A stretch of DNA of 64,000 nucleotides from Pancytospora philotis (Eukaryota; Microsporidia). The notes below the pieces were generated by a model. The model saw only the letters and a program-made list of their open reading frames with translations. It was not told the DNA's origin and searched no databases. This document shows positions 36,594 through 44,184 of the stretch, piece by piece. Position 1 is the stretch's first letter. The number at the start of each line of letters is the position of its first letter. The DNA is taken from NCBI GenBank assembly GCA_023647555.1, contig JALRLY010000264.1:1-64000 (forward strand). The letters run 5' to 3'. Position numbers and translations under genes: made by a program.

Positions 36594-37685
36594 ATGGTCG
36601 TTATTCTCGAGGAGCCGAGCGCGTTCCCGAACAGCGTCGCAGGGCTCCCGGAGAACTACAACTTCGAGATCAGAAAGACTCTCAGCATGATCACCAAGAT
36701 ATCAGCGAGGCGCGTCGCCCTGCAGTTCCCGGACGGCCTGCTTTCGTACGCGCCGCTGCTCATCGACGCGATCGAGACGCACACCGGCGCCGACTGCTAC
36801 ATCCTCGACGACGTGGTGTACGGCGCGTGCTGCGTGGACGATGACGCGATCGAGGCCGATCTCATCGTGCACTACGGCCACAGCTGCCTGGTGCCCATCA
36901 CGGAGATGAAGACGCGCGTGCTGTACGTCTTCGTCGACATCAGCATCGACGTGGAGCATCTGTACCAGCTGATTCTGGCGAACTTCCGCGGGCCGGTGGC
37001 CATCATAGGGACCATACAGTTCAACGCAAGTGTAAATAAGCTCAAGCGGATGATCAACCAGGCGGCCGCGGGCAACGCGAGCTGCGAGGGCTGTGCATGC
37101 GCCGTCACCGCGTTCGCGCCGCAGGTCAAGCCGCTCAGCCCCGGCGAGGTGCTCGGCTGCACGTCTCCGGTGATCACCGGCGCGAGCGACGTGGTGTACA
37201 TCGGCGACGGCCGCTTCCACCTCGAGAGCGCCATGATCCGCAACCCGAGCCTGAACTTCTACAAATACTGCCCGTTCACCCGGAAGATGAGCAGGGAGTT
37301 CTACAAGCAGGCCGAGATGGTGCAGACGCGGCGCGCGGAGATCGCTCGGGCGTTCGCCGGCAGGACCTTCGGCGTGATCCTCGGATCGCTCGGGCGGCAG
37401 GGGAACAGGAAGATCATGGCGAACGTGATACGCCGCCTGGAGAAGAACTACCAGGTGTACCGGATCGTCGTGGACGAGATCAACGAGCAGATTCTCGACC
37501 AGTTCGGGTTCGTCGACGCGTTCGTGCAGGTCAGCTGCCCGCGCCTAAGCATCGACTGGGGCGCCTGCTACCACAAGCCGCTTCTCTCGCCGTTCGAGGT
37601 CTTCTACGAGAACGAGTACGCCATGGACTACTACTCGAGGGAGGGGAGCGCACCCTGGAAGAACTACAACAACGACATGGTTTGA
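36594..37685 (+). CDS. DPH1: Diphthamide biosynthesis protein 1
   Basis: With Dph2, this iron-sulfur enzyme transfers the 3-amino-3-carboxypropyl group from SAM to a histidine of eEF2. The 363-aa protein has the three cluster cysteines in their usual contexts (VYGACCVDD, VLGCTSPV and VQVSCPRLSIDWG), together with YIGDGRFHLESAMIRNP, GSLGRQGN and PLLSPFEVFY. This is the Dph1 pattern rather than Dph2. The start is the ATG at 36594, directly after AAAATTTTACCC. Confidence 0.92.
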   Translation: MVVILEEPSAFPNSVAGLPENYNFEIRKTLSMITKISARRVALQFPDGLLSYAPLLIDAIETHTGADCYILDDVVYGACCVDDDAIEADLIVHYGHSCLVPITEMKTRVLYVFVDISIDVEHLYQLILANFRGPVAIIGTIQFNASVNKLKRMINQAAAGNASCEGCACAVTAFAPQVKPLSPGEVLGCTSPVITGASDVVYIGDGRFHLESAMIRNPSLNFYKYCPFTRKMSREFYKQAEMVQTRRAEIARAFAGRTFGVILGSLGRQGNRKIMANVIRRLEKNYQVYRIVVDEINEQILDQFGFVDAFVQVSCPRLSIDWGACYHKPLLSPFEVFYENEYAMDYYSREGSAPWKNYNNDMV

Positions 37686-38191
37686 TGCGGCCGTGTGCCA
37701 TTAAGCCTATGGTTGCATTGCTGTCTAGAGTAAATTTATTCACTGTCTGTATCGGCTTATTCATTCGTCTTCTAGGAATCTATTTGCCTTCTAAGAAGCT
37801 GCGGCAGCTGCCATTTCTGCAGGCGCTTCGCTGCTGCGACACAATAAAAATCGTGAAAATTTTTACCCCGCTTCTCTCAAGTGACGCCCGACTCTTCGGT
37901 GCGTAGGATTCCAGAGAAGGATATTCAAGAAACGGGTGCGTCGGTACTTGTGTGCCTATACAAATGTTTCTTGCACATTTATAATTCAAGCAGCTTTTAT
38001 TTTTTGTAGCACCTGGGGAGCGTTGCCGGTCCTGGTCATTCGAGGTGGCGGCGCCGTGGTGTTTCTATCGGGGCAGTTTCGCTCTGATCTTTGCCATTGC
38101 TTAGGAATAGCGTGTGCTAACCCTATGCACAAACAAATGGGATAGCTCCGATGATAGGAGTTTCTTATAAACTGGTCTTGTTGTAAAATTT
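37686..38191. other. Intergenic with an orphan start signal
   Basis: About 500 bp lie between DPH1 and the convergent family B gene. No supported gene. AAAATTTTTACCCCG at 37856-37870 matches the start block of family D genes but is followed by CTTCTCTC instead of ATGCTC, as if the start codon had been lost; no frame follows. Confidence 0.55.
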
Positions 38192-40258
38192 TTAATCGAG
38201 TGAAATTTCGTCCATCATCGCCTCACCGCTTTGCCATTCATTCTCCATCCCGTATTCGCCCTGCACCTCGTATTCAGCCGGTGTTTCGTATTCGCCCTGG
38301 AGCTCGTATTCGCCCTGCACCTCGTATTCGCCCTGCACCTCGTATTCGCCCTGCACCTCGTATTCGTCCTGCACTTCGTGTTCGTCCTGCACCTCGTAAT
38401 CTTCCGCTATCTCGTATTGGTCCTGCACCTCGTATTCGCCCTGCACCTCATATTGATCTTGCATTTCGTATTCGCCTTGTGCCGCATACTGATCCGCTAT
38501 CTCGTACTCAACCGGTACATCGTGCCCAGCCGGCAACACATATTCACCCAGGATCTCGTATCCTTCTGGTACTTCGTACTCAACCGGTGCGTCGTATCCA
38601 GCCGGTAACTCATACCCATCCAGGATCTCGTATCCTTCTGGTACTTCGTACTCAACCGGTGCATCACACTCAACCGGTACGTCGTATTCAGCCGATATCT
38701 CATATTCTTCTGGTACATCGTGCCCAGCCGGTAACACACATTCACCCAGGATCTCGTATTCTTCTGGTACTTCGTACTCAACCGGTTCATCGTACTCAAC
38801 CGGTTCATCGTACTCAACCGGTATCTCATATTCAGCCGATATCTCGTATTCTTCTGGTTCATTGTATTCATCCGCTATATCGTCGCACGCTCTGTTTAGA
38901 TCATCTGGGTGTAGCTCTTGGATGAAGACCTTGACTAGTTCTTTTAGCACATAGCGTGCAGATTCTAAAATAGGCGCACTCATAGAATTTAAATGCTCCC
39001 ACAGTATTACCCTGTTGGCCACGCTTAAGCTACCTATGACCCACTCAAAATCATCAATCTCGGCCGGATTAGTCTCATAGGTTGGCGGTACCTTATCAGC
39101 CATCCACATTAACAGAAAAGCGACCGGGAGTTCATTCGCAAAGGACGCTCCGTTCAGCCTCACTCGGATCATCTTCTCCCACTGCCTATCAGTGGCCTTA
39201 AGCATGGCAAGCAGCTTGGTAGTCCACTTGCGATAGCACGGGGTGGTTTCGTAGAGGCAGTCGATGGCACAGATGAAGAACTCACGGGCCGTGACCGAGT
39301 ACACATTGCCTTTCGCTTTCCTGAGAATGGCGTTCTTCAGGTCGTACTTGTCACGCAAATTGCTCAGGACCGGGCGCACAACAGCGCTGGGCATATCGAG
39401 GAGGTAATCAACAAGCACACCAGGGGGGTCTACGAAGTAAAACTTAGACTTGCGATTGATGGTCACGAGAACAAGCTCGACAAAAGGCGCCAAAAACTGC
39501 TGTACATACTGGGGATCCGCTACGAGGCTTTTAGAAAATACAAAGGCGATCGCATTTTTCAGCGATTTCTTGTCTTTGCTCATATTCCGGAGCGCATGCG
39601 TGAGGTACCCATCATAGTCGTAGCATTGGATCTTTTTAAGGAGATTTTTTTTATAATATGCCGACGTATGAGCGTAAATCTTCTCGCGGATCATTAACTT
39701 GACAGCTTCCTTGGCGTTATGTAAGTAGCTTTTGAAATCACTGGGGACTACATGCGGGCACGCTGCCGCTTCCTGCACAAAGCCCTCAATTATTTTCCCA
39801 ATGCACGACGTGCTGAAGACCTTGTCCAGCATGAGCAGGCAGTTCAAACCGCGTGCGCAGAGTCTGTCGAGGTATTCGGTTAGATTTTTCTCATTGAGCA
39901 CGGACAGTGCAACCGCGACCAGCATGTCCTTCGGCCCTTTAGCACCATCGAGCTCGGGCGTGCGGTCAAATTCTATGAACGCAGACTGCATGTTACCGTT
40001 GCTTTGAAACCACTCAAACATGGAGGCGATCGCCTCACCGTCCAAAACTGCGTTTGGCAGATCGATGGCAGTGCCGCTGATGCTATAAGTAGGCCGAATC
40101 TTCGGTGCGCTCGTTGTTGCGGGTTCACTGTGCTGTACGCGTGCTGCTTTCGGCGCCACCGCTGTTTCCTTAGCGCGGACCGGGCATCGGCGCTTGCGGC
40201 CGCAGATCGCGCGGCTCAAGCAGAAGATGGACAACTGTTGAAGAAAATACAGTTGCAT
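38192..40258 (-). CDS. Secreted family B protein with acidic tyrosine/glutamate repeat tail
   Basis: The 688-aa protein starts with a signal-like sequence (MQLYFLQQLSIFCLSRAICG). Residues 50-470 align with the family B proteins at 50994 and 53007: AIASMFEWFQ, ALSVLNEKNLTEYLDRL, QQFLAPFVELVLV (RFLVPFITRAL in copy 1) and NELPVAFLLMWMAD (GLPAQFLFVLLADA in copy 1). From about residue 470 a repeat tail absent from the other copies follows, made of EY-E-x-x units such as YEVQGEYEVQ. The tail is strongly acidic. The start follows AAAATTTTTC. Confidence 0.8.
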   Translation of the reverse strand: MQLYFLQQLSIFCLSRAICGRKRRCPVRAKETAVAPKAARVQHSEPATTSAPKIRPTYSISGTAIDLPNAVLDGEAIASMFEWFQSNGNMQSAFIEFDRTPELDGAKGPKDMLVAVALSVLNEKNLTEYLDRLCARGLNCLLMLDKVFSTSCIGKIIEGFVQEAAACPHVVPSDFKSYLHNAKEAVKLMIREKIYAHTSAYYKKNLLKKIQCYDYDGYLTHALRNMSKDKKSLKNAIAFVFSKSLVADPQYVQQFLAPFVELVLVTINRKSKFYFVDPPGVLVDYLLDMPSAVVRPVLSNLRDKYDLKNAILRKAKGNVYSVTAREFFICAIDCLYETTPCYRKWTTKLLAMLKATDRQWEKMIRVRLNGASFANELPVAFLLMWMADKVPPTYETNPAEIDDFEWVIGSLSVANRVILWEHLNSMSAPILESARYVLKELVKVFIQELHPDDLNRACDDIADEYNEPEEYEISAEYEIPVEYDEPVEYDEPVEYEVPEEYEILGECVLPAGHDVPEEYEISAEYDVPVECDAPVEYEVPEGYEILDGYELPAGYDAPVEYEVPEGYEILGEYVLPAGHDVPVEYEIADQYAAQGEYEMQDQYEVQGEYEVQDQYEIAEDYEVQDEHEVQDEYEVQGEYEVQGEYEVQGEYELQGEYETPAEYEVQGEYGMENEWQSGEAMMDEISLD
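38230..38875 (-). repeat. Coding repeats in the family B repeat-tailed protein
   Basis: About 640 bp of degenerate repeats encode the Glu/Tyr-rich tail. The 3' half has 18-bp units (coding for E-V-Q-G-E-Y variants). The 5' half has a longer unit containing EYEVPEGYEIL followed by a Gly/Leu/Pro/Ala stretch and D-x-P-VEYE. The units keep frame. Opposite-strand open frames over this region are artefacts of the repeat. Confidence 0.85.
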
Positions 40259-40696
40259 TGCGGGGGCAACGATTGAAAAATTTTATACGGACATGAGCTC
40301 ATATTTGATAAAAAGATGCGCTGTTTTGCGGCCAGTATATGGCTGAAAGAACTTCTTTTGGCAGCCCGCCGATAGAAGAGTTGCTACCGCATGTGCTCAC
40401 ATCTGCCAATTCGCATGGCCAGCCCCGAACGCTCAAGCGGGTAAGAAGATGCTTACACCGCTGATAGACCAACCGCTCAATTGCGCGCAATTTAATCAGT
40501 CAAGATGGGTCTCGAATAAAAATGGTACTGGTCGCATCGTAACTAAAAAATCGGGGCAGCGTGTGGCCATGCACTAAACGCGTGCTCTAAGAAAATCATT
40601 GCAGCCGCCCCAGTTTGACGATATGGTAGCGTTAGCATTCGCGCAATGTCTGGCACCATCACGTTAAGGTAAGAAAAAATTTACGGTTCCCTTGCG
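40259..40696. other. Intergenic, divergent promoter region
   Basis: The region separates the repeat-tailed family B gene from family C. AAAAAATTTACGG lies 14-25 nt before the family C ATG. Other frames (for example 40299-40490 minus) lack any recognisable feature. Confidence 0.5.
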
Positions 40697-41653
40697 ATGC
40701 TGCACCTGATGCTGGGAATACTCATACTAGTGCGGTCGGCTAGCTTTTCTATGGATCCAGAGGATGACGCATTCGCTGCATGCTACGGGCCCCGAGCCTC
40801 TTGCGCGGAGCCGTCACCGCAGACAAGGCCCTACGACCCGGTGATTTCTGCCGCCAACAGCAGCATACTGATGGCGGAGGAAAAATCGAGTAGGACAGGC
40901 TGGAATCACGGCTTTCTCAAATGCTTGTTCTGCAAGCACCAGGCGGTCGTATATGAGATCGATAGGATCCAGAAGTCTCTCGGCACTAAAGTATACACTC
41001 CCGTAGTAAAATACTTTGAAGTGGCGGCTGGTGTGAGGGAGCCCCGGCCTGGGTGCACGAGTGCCTCTCCCGAGCAGCTACTGCACGATTTGCGGAGCGT
41101 CGAAACTTACGACACGCGGATATTCAGAGAACAGTACCCCTTGAACACCAACGAGCTTGTGTGCGAGTTCATGCGCTTCTGCAGCGAGTATCCCTTCCTG
41201 AGGTGCTGGTATGATACCGACATTGCGAGTCTGTACGAGCAGATGAACGCAGTTGTGCCGGGGAGCAGTAGTCCAGTGTGTAGCTTTACATACAGCGTTG
41301 ATGCTCTGAGCACGCCAAAACCTATGCGAGTTCGTAGCCTGGTTGTTACGTTGAGGAAATGCTATGAACAATGCGAAAAATTCTGCAAAGAGGCCAATGA
41401 CATGTCCCAAGCCTATAAAAAGGCATGCGAAGAAGCCATGACCGAGGGAGTGCTGCTCGCGCCGGGTCAATATAAAGAATTATGCCAGAAAATACACAAA
41501 CGACTTGAAGTCATAAGAATGAAGTTTTTCCACGCGGGCCGCACACTGCTTCATGTCGCCACATATGAGATGAAGATTATCCTTGGGCTGAACAGAATGC
41601 TTAACAAACATGCACCGCACGTACCCCTTCAAGACGCGTGCGTCCTCCCGTAA
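40697..41653 (+). CDS. Secreted family C protein 1 (318 aa)
   Basis: The signal peptide MLHLMLGILILVRSASFSM is followed by a helical protein of unknown family. It is the most divergent of three tandem genes. The anchor segment GWNHGFLKCLFCKHQ, followed by YTPVVKYFE, corresponds to WEHDFLSILHAKHS and LLPLARFFE in copy 2, and a C-terminal helix with KFCKEAN is shared. Cysteines are numerous (C-x-x-C in FLKCLFC). No function can be assigned. Confidence 0.75.
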   Translation: MLHLMLGILILVRSASFSMDPEDDAFAACYGPRASCAEPSPQTRPYDPVISAANSSILMAEEKSSRTGWNHGFLKCLFCKHQAVVYEIDRIQKSLGTKVYTPVVKYFEVAAGVREPRPGCTSASPEQLLHDLRSVETYDTRIFREQYPLNTNELVCEFMRFCSEYPFLRCWYDTDIASLYEQMNAVVPGSSSPVCSFTYSVDALSTPKPMRVRSLVVTLRKCYEQCEKFCKEANDMSQAYKKACEEAMTEGVLLAPGQYKELCQKIHKRLEVIRMKFFHAGRTLLHVATYEMKIILGLNRMLNKHAPHVPLQDACVLP

Positions 41654-41895
41654 ATAACTTTTCTTGCTCGCAGTTTAGCCGCCAGGCATCCCCGCACTTC
41701 TTCTTTAATTATTGTACGAATTGTTCTGCATACACACCTGGTGCGTCACTTGGACAGTTTTTAAGTGCTGGGCAAGCATCAATGGTAGCCCTATGCAACG
41801 TACTGTACTTTGTTCGCCGGCGCAGACCGTACATGACTATTTACGCCACATCATTTTATAGCGAGACCTAAATCTAAAAATTCTCCTTTCCCAGG

Positions 41896-42831
41896 ATGAG
41901 ACGGGCTTTATACGCGAACTTTGCAGTGAGCCTGGCGCATCTACCATTGCAGTTACGGTGTATGATCGACCGTACCGTGCACACTGGGCCGATTAGCGAT
42001 ATGCACTGTTCGCAGCAAGCTAAGTATAGTAATCTTATAGCAGACAATGTGTGCAGTGAAGAAAGCTTGGCTGAAGAGGTAGCAGAGCCGCTCTGGGAGC
42101 ACGATTTCCTATCGATTTTACACGCCAAACACTCCACGGCCATAGCCAAGCTGAGCTGGATTCGCGACTCCATTTCTGAGTTCACGCTCCTACCGCTGGC
42201 GCGTTTCTTCGAGCAAGTGGCGAGCGGAGATCTGCCGCCGGAGCATACTGCCCTCGAGAATGCTTGGGGCGCTGAGTATCGGCCCGAAAGAGGCTGGCAG
42301 TACGACCGAGGCTTTTTTGGAGAGCTGTACTCCCCCAAATGCAGTGAGCTGACCGCTGCTTACAAGAGCTTTTGCAATAAATACGCGGCGCATTTCGAGC
42401 ATCTGCGTGACAGTGTCGCAGCGATGGCGCCGGCTAGATTTGAGTTGCCAGCGCGGGTCACTGATGCTTATCTAGAGGCCTGCAAGTTTGTCTGCCTGGG
42501 GCTGCTGCTCGATGCAGAGCTTGCTGGCCCAGAAATCCTAGTGCAGATGCTCGAGTCGTACTTTATGATCTGCGGGCTGCTGTGCCACCGCGCCAATGGC
42601 TATACCGGCGGATGGGCGGAGAAATGCAAGCAGAAGCTCGCTCTGAGATCGCACAATGATCCCCACCTGGCTAAGAGTGTGTATGAGAATTTCAGCCTGA
42701 AAGTGCACAAGCATAATGAAATGATCTTGGGTACGTTCAACAATAAGATAGAGGAGATGAGGACTGCGATGGCTGAGATTGAGTATTTAAATGGTGTCCT
42801 CAGCGGGTTGCCCCTCGTATCATCAGATTGA
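41896..42831 (+). CDS. Secreted family C protein 2 (311 aa)
   Basis: A weak signal-like start (MRRALYANFAVSLAHLPLQL) is followed by a protein that clearly matches the next gene: WEHDFLSILHAKHSTAIAKL, LLPLARFFEQVASGDL, FFGELYSPKCSELTAA, GLLLDAELAGPE, and DPHLAKSVYENFSLKVHKHN. The start follows TAAAAATTCTCC. Not a known family. Three members in a row suggest repeated tandem duplication. Confidence 0.75.
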   Translation: MRRALYANFAVSLAHLPLQLRCMIDRTVHTGPISDMHCSQQAKYSNLIADNVCSEESLAEEVAEPLWEHDFLSILHAKHSTAIAKLSWIRDSISEFTLLPLARFFEQVASGDLPPEHTALENAWGAEYRPERGWQYDRGFFGELYSPKCSELTAAYKSFCNKYAAHFEHLRDSVAAMAPARFELPARVTDAYLEACKFVCLGLLLDAELAGPEILVQMLESYFMICGLLCHRANGYTGGWAEKCKQKLALRSHNDPHLAKSVYENFSLKVHKHNEMILGTFNNKIEEMRTAMAEIEYLNGVLSGLPLVSSD

Positions 42832-42982
42832 AAATATGCCAGCTGAATATGAATAAAGCATCTCCCTCCTTAAATTTATTAAATCGATAATCTAGTAGCC
42901 TATCTATGCTGCGTACTTTTATCAGCTCTTTTACACATTCTGTAGAATTTTAAGAAGATTTTAAAATTCTTTTTTGCCCACG

Positions 42983-43909
42983 ATGCGGCAGGCACTGTTC
43001 AGCAGCTTCATTTTGGGTCCGGGTTACATACCACCGAACTTCGGATATAGAGACGGCCCCATGCGCCAGAAGCCTGCTAATGGCGCGTGTCTTCGGCAGC
43101 GTGCGGCGTATAGCAATCCCGCATTTAACACTGAGAATGACGAAGACGCAGCAGAGCAAATCTGGTGGCACGAATTCTTATCTGCCCTGTACTATCAGCA
43201 CGCTTCTGCAGCAGCCCAGCTCAAACGGATCAGCAGCTCACTCTCCCAGACCACCTTCCTTCCTCTTGCACGATTTTTCGAGCAGAGCGCCGCCGAGGAT
43301 CTACAAGACGAGCGCAATGCCCTCTTGATCAGTGTAGATGCCCCACAGCAGCCTGTTCTGCGGCAGCCCAGGATAGATGATAGCTACGATCTTGCCTTTT
43401 TCGAGAGTCTGTTTTCGCCCAACTGTAGTGAGCTAACCAGCGCCTGTCTGAACTTCCGCCGGAAGTACGCAGCATATCTTAAGCAGCCGCGCGAAAGCTT
43501 TCAATTGTTTACACCACCCACTGGCAAATTTTCAGTAGGTGCGCACACGAGAGCCTGCAGGTTCATCCGCTCGAGCCTGCTGCTCGATGCATCAGCAGAA
43601 CAGCCGGACTATGCGCAGTTGCTCGGGCAGATGCGAGAGTCTGATTGTGTAGCCTGTTTAATTCTATGCAATAAAGCTGAATACTATGCTGGAAGCTGGG
43701 CAGATAATTACAAAGAAAGGCTTGCAAGGGATTTACGCAAAGCTCCTCATTTAGCCAAGGGTTTGTACGAGGATGCCTACCAAAAGGTCATGAACATCAA
43801 CGAAAGCATGTCAGACATGTTCAGCCGCAAGATAGCTGAGTTCGAGGCTGCGATGGCTGCTATCAAGTATCTTAATCACAGTATTGGCAAACTGGTGCAG
43901 GAATATTGA
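42983..43909 (+). CDS. Secreted family C protein 3 (308 aa)
   Basis: This is a paralogue of the preceding gene: WWHEFLSALYYQHASAAAQL, FLPLARFFEQSAAEDL, FFESLFSPNCSELTSA, SSLLLDASAEQPD, APHLAKGLYEDAYQKVMNIN. The ATG is at 42983, preceded by TTAAAATTC; the nominal frame three codons earlier begins with TTG. The N-terminus is only weakly hydrophobic (MRQALFSSFILGPGY), so a signal peptide is less certain. Confidence 0.72.
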   Translation: MRQALFSSFILGPGYIPPNFGYRDGPMRQKPANGACLRQRAAYSNPAFNTENDEDAAEQIWWHEFLSALYYQHASAAAQLKRISSSLSQTTFLPLARFFEQSAAEDLQDERNALLISVDAPQQPVLRQPRIDDSYDLAFFESLFSPNCSELTSACLNFRRKYAAYLKQPRESFQLFTPPTGKFSVGAHTRACRFIRSSLLLDASAEQPDYAQLLGQMRESDCVACLILCNKAEYYAGSWADNYKERLARDLRKAPHLAKGLYEDAYQKVMNINESMSDMFSRKIAEFEAAMAAIKYLNHSIGKLVQEY

Positions 43910-44184
43910 TAGCATCTACTATTATTAAATTACTTAACTGCTTGCACACTGTACTGTTTCGCAACAGCTGTTCATATAACCTTGATGTGCCCTGCAGCAT
44001 CAGGCTTTATCAGCTTTAGCAGAATGCAGCCCTTATATTGATCACGCCAGAACATTTAAAACACTTTCCATAAAATAGCACCGGCCTTGTACGGATGCCC
44101 CGTACAATCCAGCTGCGCCCCTTGTTTACCCCTAGCAGCTCCGCCGTGGAATCCTGTTAACAAAAAGAAAACGGAGCCCTACAA

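Noticed and set aside
38200..38925. Plus-strand frames rich in RPAPRI and FVLHLV repeats
   Set aside because: They are complements of the coding repeat in the family B tail, and the minus-strand frame has homologues in the window.
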